From positions 1-35,683 of the forward strand of contig PSPW01000012.1 of NCBI GenBank assembly GCA_004195615.1: a stretch of 35,683 nt of DNA. The letters are read 5' to 3'. The translations under genes and the position numbers were made by a program. The notes under the pieces were generated by a model. It was not told the origin of the DNA. It saw nothing but the letters and a program-made list of their open reading frames with translations, and did not search any database. Of the stretch, positions 16,762 through 24,817 are shown in pieces. Each line of letters begins with the position of its first letter. Position 1 is the first letter of the stretch. Source of the DNA: Methanobacteriota archaeon. Lineage in GTDB: Archaea; Thermoplasmatota; Poseidoniia; Poseidoniales; Thalassarchaeaceae.

Positions 16762-17577
16762 CTATGACATGTTCCTTCGGCGGAAGGCGTCTTTCTCGTT
16801 GTCGCTCATATTTGATGGGATAATCAGAGTATGCACATAACCACCCTCGAGTTTAGAGACATCATTTAGACTTCCTGACGACACCCTCTGTCTGCTTGTG
16901 CCAACGTCGCTCAACAGTATCCCATCCCACTCTCTCACTGTAGTGGGGTTGGATATATCTCTCTCTTCGTTCACTCTTTCCGCCATCCTATCTAGGATAG
17001 ACACAGCTTGCTCCGGCCTCATTGGTGTAGGCAGATCGAAACCCATGCCCGTCGGATCTAGGTCTAGGAGAACGAGAGTATGCAAACCACTACTGCGATT
17101 CGTCTCAATCATTTCGAGGGGGGAGGTAGCCAGATATTCGCCATAGGGGTAAGGCAGTGTGACCTGCCTCCCGAACTTGTATGACTGCAGCCCTGACAGG
17201 GAGACTGCTAGTGCTGTGGCGGACATCCCTGGGACCACTTCGAAACCCACTCCCTCCTCCATGCACCTTGCCTCTAGATCGATGTGAGTGGTTGCCTGCA
17301 TCGGGTCCCCTACAACCAGAAGTGCCACGGCCTCTTCACGAGCCTCGTCCAACAAACTCTTCGGGCTCTCAACAGATGGCCTCATCAGCCTCTTCCAGGT
17401 TCCCACCACCTCCTCTAGCCGTTCTTCCTGGTCAGATGGGAGAACTGCAGTGTAACCCTCCAGGTACCTCTTGCTGCAGCCTCTTGCAATGCTCTTGGCC
17501 CTCTCCGTAATGTGATCTAGGTCACCTGGGCCAATTCCAATCAGCCATAGGCCGGGAGACACGTCCTTGGATGTCAT
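16762..17577 (-). CDS. dphB: Diphthine synthase (DphB/Dph5)
   Basis: This SAM-dependent methyltransferase of the tetrapyrrole-methylase fold adds methyl groups to the amino-carboxypropyl His of elongation factor 2 in diphthamide synthesis. It has 271 residues, the usual length. Family hallmarks are LIGIGPGDLDHIT at the N-terminus, YLEGYTA, VVGDPMQATTHIDL, VVPGMSATA and GLQSYKFGRQVTLPYPYG, then VLLDLDPTG. Archaea and eukaryotes have this enzyme and bacteria do not, so it is a strong domain marker for the window. The downstream same-strand neighbour is the 569-residue unknown protein; trm5 is divergent across about 147 bp. Confidence 0.95.
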   Translation of the reverse strand: MTSKDVSPGLWLIGIGPGDLDHITERAKSIARGCSKRYLEGYTAVLPSDQEERLEEVVGTWKRLMRPSVESPKSLLDEAREEAVALLVVGDPMQATTHIDLEARCMEEGVGFEVVPGMSATALAVSLSGLQSYKFGRQVTLPYPYGEYLATSPLEMIETNRSSGLHTLVLLDLDPTGMGFDLPTPMRPEQAVSILDRMAERVNEERDISNPTTVREWDGILLSDVGTSRQRVSSGSLNDVSKLEGGYVHTLIIPSNMSDNEKDAFRRRNMS

Positions 17578-17724
17578 CGTCCGTCTCTCGTACTCTAACG
17601 CACATCAATCTGATTGCGCGTAGAACTTCAAGTAACGTCTAATCGGGAAATCAGAACGCTCCTTATCGTTGCCCTCCTGCCTCCGTCATTGTGAAGCGAT
17701 GATGCCCACCGGCACTTCAACGTG
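17578..17724. promoter_or_regulatory. Divergent promoter region of dphB and trm5, with a tiny upstream ORF
   Basis: This spacer of 147 bp carries both promoters. A possible TATA element (CCTTATCGTT, 17661-17670) lies about 30-40 bp before a tiny ORF, ATG ATG CCC ACC GGC ACT TCA ACG TGA (17699-17725), whose stop overlaps the trm5 ATG by one base. The small ORF may be chance, or a translationally coupled leader. Confidence 0.3.
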
Positions 17725-18897
17725 ATGCGCCATCTGAGGGTCCCGAATCGCGCTGTCGAGGAGAATTTGATTCTGCTTAGGGACAGAGGCTGGCTAGCAC
17801 CAAGGATGAGGGTGCTCTCTCACGAAGATGGCGAGCACCGACTGGTTCCCCTAGACCCAGGTGCTCCGATTGAAATGCCCGCTCCATTCGATATACACGA
17901 AACAGTCCTTCACGAGGGATCGTTGGACAACAGGGTGGACCCTGATTGGTGGAACCACCTCGGTTTGCTGGTAGATAAGGAAGAGATAGCGGCATTCGGA
18001 GAGGATTGGCCTTCTTCCCACGAGTTCATTTCAGACATGATGGTTGTCAGAATCGAGGATAATCTGGAGAAATACACACCACAGATAGCTGAGGCGAAAC
18101 TCCGGGCCCATCCTCACATCAGACTTGTGCTCAATGACGAAGGTGTCCAAGGAGAACTAAGGATTCGCGAGCTCACACCCATAGGTGCTAGGGTGGGAGG
18201 CGAGATTGTCACAGACAATATCCCAGAATCGGTAAGCAGCACACGGGTACTTGTTAGGGAGTCTGGCAGGGCCATTGCCTGCGATCCAAACAAGGCTTAC
18301 TTCTCCACCAAGCTCCAGTCAGAGAGGTTAGAGACCCTATCACTGGCCAAGGAGTTACGTGAACTACTCGATCGACCCATCAGTGTCTGCGATCCATTTT
18401 GTGGAGTAGGGCCGGCTCTTGCTACCCTTCTCTCTGAGCCGGATCTAGTCGGGCACGCTCTGGCTTCTGACCTCAATCCCGAGGCAGTGAGGCTCCTCCT
18501 GGACAACCTTCGGAGGTGGGATCGTAGGGACTATCCATCAGAACCTTTCCCAATTTCTAGAATCTTTGAAGACAGAGTCATCGGAATTGCCGATGCTTCT
18601 CAACTCCATGAAGATCACTCACTGGTTGGGTGCTGGGATTTGGTCATAGTCAACCTCCCACACCGAACAATCGAACTTCTCCCATCCTTGGTGCCTCTCC
18701 TCGATCGGTCTAACCCTTCAATGGTCAGGGGGCGGGTGATAGTTTCTGAGAGCGAGATCGGAGATACCAATGAAGAGATTAAGCGTGCACTGCCAAACCT
18801 CCTTCAGGGACTCCCTGAACCTTCGCTCAGAATCAAGAGGGACTATAGCAGCACTCTCAGGTTATGCTCCTTCGAAGCTTGGATTTCTCCTGAATGA
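17725..18897 (+). CDS. trm5: Trm5/TYW2-type tRNA (guanine37-N1) methyltransferase
   Basis: This class I SAM-dependent enzyme modifies position 37 of tRNA, next to the anticodon, to prevent frameshifting. It has 390 residues. The N-terminal domain starts VPNRAVEENLILLRDRGWL, like the D1 domain of archaeal Trm5. A DPNKAYFSTKLQSERLETL stretch precedes the Rossmann part, as in Trm5. Next come motif I CDPFCGVGPALATLL (about 222-236), motif II ASDLNPEAVRLL and the catalytic-loop NLPHRTIELL. The family also holds the wybutosine enzyme Taw2/TYW2 and Trm5 paralogues. I call Trm5 with moderate certainty because the NLP loop matches either. A GTG at 17722 would add one residue. The tRNA-Asp gene lies just downstream on the other strand. 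Confidence 0.85.
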   Translation: MRHLRVPNRAVEENLILLRDRGWLAPRMRVLSHEDGEHRLVPLDPGAPIEMPAPFDIHETVLHEGSLDNRVDPDWWNHLGLLVDKEEIAAFGEDWPSSHEFISDMMVVRIEDNLEKYTPQIAEAKLRAHPHIRLVLNDEGVQGELRIRELTPIGARVGGEIVTDNIPESVSSTRVLVRESGRAIACDPNKAYFSTKLQSERLETLSLAKELRELLDRPISVCDPFCGVGPALATLLSEPDLVGHALASDLNPEAVRLLLDNLRRWDRRDYPSEPFPISRIFEDRVIGIADASQLHEDHSLVGCWDLVIVNLPHRTIELLPSLVPLLDRSNPSMVRGRVIVSESEIGDTNEEIKRALPNLLQGLPEPSLRIKRDYSSTLRLCSFEAWISPE

Positions 18898-18959
18898 TTT
18901 CCGTATCTTTCCCAGCATCAGAATAAGCGAGAAAAAGCTCCTCTAGATGGAGGACTGCG

Positions 18960-19035
18960 TGGCGCCCCGACCGGGATTTGAACCCGGGTCGCAGCCTCGA
19001 CAAGGCTGCATGATAGGCCACTACACTATCGGGGC
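18960..19035 (-). tRNA. tRNA-Asp (anticodon GTC)
   Basis: Read on the minus strand, the 76-base gene folds with acceptor GCCCCGA / TCGGGGC, anticodon stem GCAGCC / GGCTGC around loop TTGTCGA, T-arm CCGGG TTCAAAT CCCGG, discriminator G and an encoded CCA. The anticodon GTC reads Asp codons GAC and GAT, the most common codons of the giant protein to the right. There is no intron. A TATA-like CTTGAAAAAG lies about 25-33 bp upstream (plus-strand 19059-19068). Confidence 0.95.
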
Positions 19036-19113
19036 CGCCTCCTGTCGAGTTTGCCTCCCTTTTTCAAGGTTTGAGAGGGTATTATTGATGGCCCAGCCGC
19101 ACACAGGCTATGC
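19036..19113. promoter_or_regulatory. Divergent promoter region of tRNA-Asp and guaA subunit genes
   Basis: On the minus strand, an A/T-rich CTTGAAAAAG sits about 25-33 bp before the tRNA 5' end, the right place for an archaeal TATA box. On the plus strand, TATTATTG (19080-19087) lies about 27-34 bp before ATG 19114, which suggests a leaderless guaA transcript. Position-based inference. Confidence 0.4.
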
Positions 19114-19704
19114 ATGGGAGACCCTCGAGTCGTCATCGACGTCATCGATAATGGGGGTCAGTGGACTCATAGAGAGTGGAGGATGCTACGTTATCTGGGA
19201 GTGGATACACAGATTATTCCAAACAATACTCCAATCGAGGAACTCCGTGATCTCGATGGACTAATCCTGTCTGGGGGGGCGGCCCGTGTCGGTCTTACAG
19301 GGGAACTGGGAAATTGTGCTGAATACCTCTCCTTGGAGATACCGATTCTCGGGATATGCGCCGGTCACCAGTTCATGGCTCGGCACTACGGAGGAGGTGC
19401 GGGCGAGGCACCCAAGCCAGAATTCGGCGCTGCAACCATTTCCCTAGTGGGCGACGGGGGGCTGCTCTTCCAAGGAACTACTCCCGAGCAGAGCGTCTGG
19501 GAGAGTCACAACGACGAGGTTACTGTGACTCCACCGGGCTTCATCGTGGTGGCCAAAAGTGAGTCCTGCGAGGTTCAAGCAATGCAGAACGCGGTTCTGA
19601 ACAGATTTGGGCTTCAGTTCCATCCTGAGGTCAATGACACCGAATTTGGACAAAATATCTTTGAGAACTTCGTTAGGATATGCAAATCTTCCGAATCTGC
19701 ATAG
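19114..19704 (+). CDS. guaA: GMP synthase glutamine amidotransferase subunit
   Basis: This is the class I glutamine amidotransferase that feeds ammonia to the separate ATP pyrophosphatase subunit to turn XMP into GMP. It has 196 residues, the length of the archaeal stand-alone subunit (often called GuaAA). Motifs: DNGGQWTHRE at the N-terminus, LILSGG (about 50-55), the nucleophile Cys82 in GICAGHQ, and the His170/Glu172 pair in FHPEVNDTE. The two-subunit arrangement is typical of archaea. The synthetase subunit is not in the window. The Rpo12-like zinc-ribbon gene follows within about 40 bp. Confidence 0.94.
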   Translation: MGDPRVVIDVIDNGGQWTHREWRMLRYLGVDTQIIPNNTPIEELRDLDGLILSGGAARVGLTGELGNCAEYLSLEIPILGICAGHQFMARHYGGGAGEAPKPEFGAATISLVGDGGLLFQGTTPEQSVWESHNDEVTVTPPGFIVVAKSESCEVQAMQNAVLNRFGLQFHPEVNDTEFGQNIFENFVRICKSSESA

Positions 19705-19746
19705 GACAGGTTGAAGAAGGCCCGGCAGGTCGCCGGCTCGGTAGTA

Positions 19747-20010
19747 ATGAAGGGCGATCAGAACATTCTACACAAGTGCAGGAACTGCAACAGAACCGAT
19801 AAGAGGTCATACAACCCTACTTCGGATGAGCATTGCAGCCATTGCAATTCTCCAATGGACCCACTCGAAATTCGCTACAAATGCGTAAACTGCGGCCACA
19901 TGACTTGGGCTGAGGCCGGCTCAACAGGCAAGTCCTGCCATAAGTGCGGGTTTCGGATATTCGTCAAGCCCCGAAAGGATGGCATGGCCAAGGTTCTGAA
20001 GGCCGAGTGA
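19747..20010 (+). CDS. Rpo12 (RpoP)-like double zinc-ribbon protein
   Basis: From ATG 19747 this is an 87-residue protein with two zinc ribbons. The first is C11-x2-C14 and C30-x2-C33 (CRNC, CSHC). The second, C46-x2-C49 and C64-x2-C67, runs RYKCVNCGHMTW, CHKCGFRIFVKPR and ends KVLKAE. This second half matches the small archaeal RNA polymerase subunit Rpo12 in layout: YKC-x2-C, C-x2-CG-x-RI and a basic tail. Rpo12 is normally about 45-50 residues with one ribbon, so the N-terminal ribbon is an addition. A TTG start at 19711 would add 12 more residues. It may be a genuine polymerase subunit or a related transcription zinc protein. It lies between guaA and the RFC-like gene. Confidence 0.68.
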   Translation: MKGDQNILHKCRNCNRTDKRSYNPTSDEHCSHCNSPMDPLEIRYKCVNCGHMTWAEAGSTGKSCHKCGFRIFVKPRKDGMAKVLKAE

Positions 20011-20050
20011 CAATCGCGGAGTTCAAGTCCCTCCTCTCCCCCATCCATCT

Positions 20051-21187
20051 ATGGCGAGCTGGCTTGAGACAGAGGCACCCACTAGGTTCGAAGAACTGGC
20101 GGTGCCGGAGGCGATTCATCGGACCCTCCTATCCATCAGCACTTCTGCTGATCCACCACACCTGCTAATCACCGGTCCAGCCGGGGTCGGTAAGTCAGCA
20201 TGCTGGAAGTTGTTCGCGAGACAGATCCTCGGACCGGGATGGAAGTCCACCACGCACATCCTCCAGGCTCGTAACCTAGTTAGACAGAGGGGTGCCATGG
20301 CTACTTTCGAGGAGTTCCTCAGGCCAAGCGGCTCCGAAAAGGACACGCTTGCAGGGAGGACCAGCCTAGATGCCTTCGACAGAGGCATTTCAACCTCCCA
20401 CCCCAAAGAGGTAGCCCCAGCCGGCTCAGAAGTGGAAGTCAAGGCCGGCGACGTTCCGATTAGTCGTTTGATTGTCATAGAGGACGCCGATTACTTGGGG
20501 CACATTCGCCAGGCATACCTCAGAAGGATGATGGAAACCGTGGGCGTAGCCTCTAGGTTCGTACTGGTTGCCCGTGCCCCATCAAGAATCATCGATGCCC
20601 TCCGATCTCGTAGCCAGATGATCAGAATCCCCTCTACAGAAAGGGAAACCATCACTTCAACCCTATCTGATATTGCCAAGAGGAATAACTGCGAACCCGC
20701 CGATGGAGTCCTGGAAGACATCGCATACATCTCAGATGGAAATCTGAAGAAGGCCATCTTCACTCTCGAGTTACTTGACATCAGAGGACTTGTTTCGGAT
20801 AGGTCATCGGTCCACAAGATGGTTCAGGCATCAACTCTCCAAGCAGGTAGGAGACTGGTGGAGTTGGCCATCAGGGGCAAGGTTGTTGAATGGAAATGGG
20901 AAAACCACGGAGGCAGGAACAAGAAAGTCCTCTCAGGGGCAATGGCAGAGGTCGATGACCTCATGAACAACCATGGTCTTGATGCCACAGATCTCATCTC
21001 ACAAATTCATGGTGTGATAGTAGGTAGGAGAATGAGTATCCCACAAACACTCAGAGAGGAGATGCTCGATGCGTTATCGGAGTGCGATGTAGGCCTGCAA
21101 CGATCCACCTACCCTCGAATCCACTTTGAGAGGTTCCTGCATCGAACTGCAATCGCAGGCAAGCACCATGGCTTGGCAATGTCATGA
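20051..21187 (+). CDS. Divergent replication factor C small-subunit-like AAA+ ATPase
   Basis: This 378-residue clamp-loader-type AAA+ protein has Walker A GPAGVGKS at 42-49 and a Walker B-like LIVIEDAD at 140-147. The sensor 1 region is SRFVLVARAPSRIIDALRSRSQ, where SRS replaces the usual SRC but keeps the arginine-finger Arg. The C-terminal helical collar follows, with DISDGNLKK-like residues (ISDGNLKKAIFTLEL). The canonical ELNASDERG segment of RFC small subunits is absent, and the stretch between Walker A and B is longer and unlike the family. It is thus a paralogue, not the main RfcS. It may form part of an alternative loader. Its TGA at 21185-21187 abuts the encoded CCA of the convergent tRNA-Arg gene. 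Confidence 0.82.
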   Translation: MASWLETEAPTRFEELAVPEAIHRTLLSISTSADPPHLLITGPAGVGKSACWKLFARQILGPGWKSTTHILQARNLVRQRGAMATFEEFLRPSGSEKDTLAGRTSLDAFDRGISTSHPKEVAPAGSEVEVKAGDVPISRLIVIEDADYLGHIRQAYLRRMMETVGVASRFVLVARAPSRIIDALRSRSQMIRIPSTERETITSTLSDIAKRNNCEPADGVLEDIAYISDGNLKKAIFTLELLDIRGLVSDRSSVHKMVQASTLQAGRRLVELAIRGKVVEWKWENHGGRNKKVLSGAMAEVDDLMNNHGLDATDLISQIHGVIVGRRMSIPQTLREEMLDALSECDVGLQRSTYPRIHFERFLHRTAIAGKHHGLAMS

Positions 21188-21265
21188 TGGCGGGCGCGGC
21201 AGGATTCGAACCCGCGGTCCCCGGCTTAGGAGGCCGGTGCATTATCCAGGCTATGCTACACGCCC
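21188..21265 (-). tRNA. tRNA-Arg (anticodon CCT)
   Basis: On the minus strand, acceptor GGGCGTG pairs with CGCGCCC (one G-T pair), the anticodon stem CCGGC / GCCGG encloses CTCCTAA, and the T-arm GCGGG TTCGAAT CCTGC, discriminator G and an encoded CCA follow. Anticodon CCT reads the AGG codon, which is a common Arg codon in this window. The 3' CCA lies directly against the stop codon of the RFC-like gene. Confidence 0.95.
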
Positions 21266-21368
21266 GCTCTCGCGAGCACGCCCTCTTGAAGAAATGTGCC
21301 CCGAAAAAACACATCCCAATCGGCCTGTTATCCGATGCCATCAAGCGCAGAAAGCACCTCGAGAGAAC

Positions 21369-22835
21369 GTGGCGAGTAACACTTCGGACCTCCCCAATCC
21401 GTATGGCGAAGACGCTTCCTTTGGGCAGACAACCGAAACCGCCCTCACTCGAAGAGTCAGAATTCGAGATTCACAACGAGTTCTGTGGACTAGAATTACC
21501 GCCATAAGATGGAGTGGACGGACTAGGATAACAACCTCAGCAGCAGCAATACTCGCTACCGCTCTATTTGCCTCGGGGTGGGGTGAAGAATACCTCTTAG
21601 TGGGAGTCGCACTCTTCGCGATCCAAGCTACCCTTTTCTTCCCTGCTCTGTTGGCATCGTCCTTCGCTAAGATGTCTGCTAGGGACAGGCTTCAGTTGAA
21701 AATCGGTAACAACCGCTCAATGGAGGCGTATCCTGGTGTCGAACGTATCCTCAATACCCTTCATGAGAGGACCCTGAGGGAGAGGACAAGAATTCTATGC
21801 GCAGCTCTTGCCGCCGGGGTGCTCAATTCAGTTGACAACTTCGAGACTGGTACCGTTTTGGTATCGATACTTTACGGACTGGCCTTTTTCTTGGGCTCTA
21901 TTTCATTGATCAACACGCTTCAGTTGGAGCGCAGAATTCCAATGATTGACACGGACTTCCCCCTACTTTCCATGCATGCCCCCACACTCCATCAGAGCAC
22001 CTTGGATTGGGTACTATCCGATTTGGTTGTTGCTCATTTGGATCCAGAGACTGCTGGAGCATGGGATGATTGGGTAATGGGCTTGGAGAACAAGGTACGC
22101 TTCAACCAGACCCCAGAATCTGCAGTTGAACACCTACTGCGCGTTCTTCACCTCAACCATCTAGGTCTCTTGGATAATGAAAGGCTGATTTCCCAGACCA
22201 AGAGGGTGTTTCGAGTAGCTGCAATCGACGATCTGAATAATGAAGAGTCGAAGTTCTGCTACAGAACCCTTCGAAGGCTAATGGCGCACACAAGGACATG
22301 GCAACCTGGCCTTTTCAGGCTGATAGACCGACTTGAAGATGCAGCACTCAGAGGCCACTCATCACTAATTGAGAACTCATGGAGACTAGATCTCGATCTC
22401 CCTCCAAGATGCTCCCAAGGCCAGGGTGATTTGTTCGTAATGGTTCACAATCATTCGGGCAAGCCATCACAGGTTGAGGTCGACATTATCGCTGCCGATG
22501 GGGAACCCCATCATCAGACTCTCAGACTAAACCCACCGGTTTCTAAACAGCCCAAGAAACCCGCGAAGATAGGGGAGGAGGGGAATGATATTGTCGATGT
22601 TCTAGGTAGGCTAATCGACAACTGCTTGGTCTTGTGGATTGGTCTGGCATGGCCACAAGGGTCAACGGGTTCCAAACCAGTACAAGTCAACCTAAGAGAA
22701 TCAAATGGGGAGACTCTCGCATCTTTCGTGGTTCAGACCACCCTCTCCTCGGGATTCAACCCAGAAGGGGCAACTGAGAAGATGCTGGATGCCGCGGCAG
22801 CCGTTAGAAGGATTGCTATTTCGGTAGCGGAGTGA
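21369..22835 (+). CDS. Membrane protein with cytosolic helical and C-terminal beta domain, unknown function
   Basis: I do not recognise this protein. The reading frame stays open back to 21126, but that part overlaps the tRNA and the RFC-like gene, so the start must be later. GTG 21369 gives 488 residues and keeps the first helix; ATG 21294 is the alternative. Two transmembrane helices come early (SAAAILATALFASGW and YLLVGVALFAIQATLFFPAL). After a charged loop, a second hydrophobic pair follows (ILCAALAAGVLNSV and VSILYGLAFFLGSISLI). The middle is helical and soluble. The C-terminal third is probably beta-rich (DLFVMVHNHSGKPSQVEVDI) and ends in a helix with Ala repeats. No catalytic motif was seen. 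Confidence 0.72.
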   Translation: MASNTSDLPNPYGEDASFGQTTETALTRRVRIRDSQRVLWTRITAIRWSGRTRITTSAAAILATALFASGWGEEYLLVGVALFAIQATLFFPALLASSFAKMSARDRLQLKIGNNRSMEAYPGVERILNTLHERTLRERTRILCAALAAGVLNSVDNFETGTVLVSILYGLAFFLGSISLINTLQLERRIPMIDTDFPLLSMHAPTLHQSTLDWVLSDLVVAHLDPETAGAWDDWVMGLENKVRFNQTPESAVEHLLRVLHLNHLGLLDNERLISQTKRVFRVAAIDDLNNEESKFCYRTLRRLMAHTRTWQPGLFRLIDRLEDAALRGHSSLIENSWRLDLDLPPRCSQGQGDLFVMVHNHSGKPSQVEVDIIAADGEPHHQTLRLNPPVSKQPKKPAKIGEEGNDIVDVLGRLIDNCLVLWIGLAWPQGSTGSKPVQVNLRESNGETLASFVVQTTLSSGFNPEGATEKMLDAAAAVRRIAISVAE

Positions 22836-22900
22836 TAATCTGGAAGGACCTCCATAATCGTCACGTTCTTGTGATTGGGACCTCTGGCACATAGAGAAAG

Positions 22901-24340
22901 ATGGAGTCCAGAGAAGTAGTCATCATTGGTTCGGGCTCCTCGGCACTTCGCGCAGCGATAGCCTGCGCAGACGGGGGAGTTGTTCCCTTGATGATAGATG
23001 AACTAGGCATTGGCTCTGCCTCGGGTTCTCCACCAGTAGCTGGACTCGCAGCCTCAATTGATGAATTGAACTCGGAGGCTCACACGGAGGATACTCTCGC
23101 AGTGGGTGGAGAGTTATGCAACGAATCTACTGTTTCTAGGACTTGCAATGAGGGTGTTCCAACACTTGCTGAGTTGGAGAGGTGGGGACTGGCTCTTAGA
23201 CGTAGGGAGGGAGGTCTGCCTCATACCGCCCCTGCTCCTGGGCACCAGGTACCCCGGCTAACAGGTTGCGGAGACTCAACCGTCAGGGAAGTTACCAGAG
23301 TTCTAGAAGAGCAAACAATCAAGCGAGGGATCCAGAGGATTGCCGACTACTTGCCCCTCTCTATAGTATCAGACAACAATCAGGTTAGAGGCATAGTCAC
23401 TCTGAATATATCTACGGGACAAATCGAACCATTCCAGACAAAGGCTGTAATTCTGGCGACTGAGGGGCATCAAGGGCTGTGGTCAAGCCCAAGTGAGGGA
23501 TCGGGAACCGGCTCAGCACTTGCAATATCCGCCGGAATAGAACTGAGGGGGATGAAAAGCACTCCTAGGCACCCACTAACTATCAGGGACTGTGGAATCC
23601 ACATTCCCATGGATGTTCTCGGTTCGGGTGGCAGGATCAGGAGGGAAAACGGGGACGACGTCGGTCCAGAGGAGGCCCTCGAAGGAGAGCCCTGTGTGCT
23701 CGATTTGAGAGGTATTAATCCCGATGCAAAAACTTGGTTCTCCCAGACATCACAGCGGATTAGAGACAGATTAGGACTCGACATTTCAAGGGACGTAATC
23801 CCATTATCTCCGGGTGTAGCATATACTACAGGAGGAGCTCCCTGTGACCAAGAGGGAAGAGTCATTTTCGAGGAAAAAAACACAGCGGGCTCATCAACAG
23901 GGCTATGGCACACGGGGCTATATGCTGCTGGTAGGAGTGCCCATACCGGAATGCACGGCAACGCTCCACTCCCTGGAAACCTGCTACTGGATGACTTAGT
24001 TTCTGGAAAGGCCGCGGGTACCCACGCTGCTGGGTGGGTTCCAAGTGCCCAATTCGGGGGGTCTACTCAAATTGATCAAGCCGTTCAGGAAGCATCGAAC
24101 AGAATCTCTTCAATTAGAGAAGGAGAGGGCGTCACAGTTGGGAATTTCGCTTCCAAATTATCTTCTGCAATCTCGACCGGATCTTCCTCGAAGGAGGCAG
24201 CATTGGTTGAAATCAGAGGCATGAAAGATTCCGGTATCAGGCTCACCGACACCTCAGCAGTCATGAACACCGAGATGGTGGAGGCCCTCCGATTGCATGG
24301 TTTGGCCTCAGTTGCTGAGTCAATCCTAACCTCTGGGTGA
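22901..24340 (+). CDS. FAD-dependent oxidoreductase of the SdhA/FrdA/NadB class
   Basis: This is a flavoprotein of 479 residues. The N-terminus VVIIGSGSSALRAAIA is the dinucleotide-binding fold (GSGSSA at about 11-16). Like the succinate dehydrogenase / fumarate reductase / aspartate oxidase flavoproteins, it has a region with AHTEDTLAVGGELC and LERWGLALRRREGG, an FAD-contact ILATEGHQG, a TTGGAPCDQEGRV block, and GLYAAGRSAHTGMHGNAPLPGNLLLD near the C-terminus. It is shorter than full SdhA (about 580) and lacks most of the C-terminal helical domain. No iron-sulfur or membrane-anchor subunit lies next to it. It may therefore act on its own, for example as an aspartate oxidase-like or fumarate reductase-like enzyme; the substrate is open. 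Confidence 0.82.
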   Translation: MESREVVIIGSGSSALRAAIACADGGVVPLMIDELGIGSASGSPPVAGLAASIDELNSEAHTEDTLAVGGELCNESTVSRTCNEGVPTLAELERWGLALRRREGGLPHTAPAPGHQVPRLTGCGDSTVREVTRVLEEQTIKRGIQRIADYLPLSIVSDNNQVRGIVTLNISTGQIEPFQTKAVILATEGHQGLWSSPSEGSGTGSALAISAGIELRGMKSTPRHPLTIRDCGIHIPMDVLGSGGRIRRENGDDVGPEEALEGEPCVLDLRGINPDAKTWFSQTSQRIRDRLGLDISRDVIPLSPGVAYTTGGAPCDQEGRVIFEEKNTAGSSTGLWHTGLYAAGRSAHTGMHGNAPLPGNLLLDDLVSGKAAGTHAAGWVPSAQFGGSTQIDQAVQEASNRISSIREGEGVTVGNFASKLSSAISTGSSSKEAALVEIRGMKDSGIRLTDTSAVMNTEMVEALRLHGLASVAESILTSG

Positions 24341-24341
24341 T

Positions 24342-24767
24342 ATGATGGAAGAAGATTCCAGCATCTTCACGATGATAATCGAAGGAGAGATTCCTTGTCA
24401 CAAGATTTACGAGGACGACTTGGTTTTCGCATTTTTAGACATCAATCCATTCAGCCCGGGTCATACACTAGTTGTTCCCAAGGAAGCGACTAGTACACTG
24501 GACAAGTTGAGCGATGAATCGGCAGAGGCGTTGGGCAGGGTGCTCCCTAGAATTTCAAGGGCAATAATGAGAGCTACCGGAGCCGAAGAGTTCAACGTGA
24601 TTCAGAACAACGGCCCAAACGCATTCCAGAGCGTTTTCCACGTACACTTCCACATCATCCCCAAGATGGAGGATGGCAGAGGGCTTTCTTTCCCATTCAA
24701 GTCCACATCAATAGATCATGAGGAAGCAGCAATTATGGCCTCATCAATTAGAGAATTATTGAATTAA
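24342..24767 (+). CDS. HIT-family nucleotide hydrolase
   Basis: This is a histidine-triad protein of 141 residues. It shows SIFTMIIEGEIPCHKIYED at the N-terminus, FLDINPFSPGHTLVVPK, NVIQNNG and the triad H100-V-H102-F-H104 in HVHFHIIPK. These are the features of HIT (HINT/Fhit-type) hydrolases that cleave phosphoramidates or nucleoside phosphate esters. The order and spacing are standard, so the protein should be active. It begins two bases after the flavoprotein stop, with GGTGAT immediately before ATG 24342, so the two are probably coexpressed. Confidence 0.94.
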   Translation: MMEEDSSIFTMIIEGEIPCHKIYEDDLVFAFLDINPFSPGHTLVVPKEATSTLDKLSDESAEALGRVLPRISRAIMRATGAEEFNVIQNNGPNAFQSVFHVHFHIIPKMEDGRGLSFPFKSTSIDHEEAAIMASSIRELLN

Positions 24768-24817
24768 ACACTCTCAATAATCAAGACCTCAAACCTCTTC
24801 GGAACTCCGTGCCAGAT

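Noticed and set aside
21126-21368. N-terminal extension of the membrane protein ORF
   Set aside because: It would run through the RFC-like gene end and the whole tRNA-Arg gene, so it cannot be the true start.
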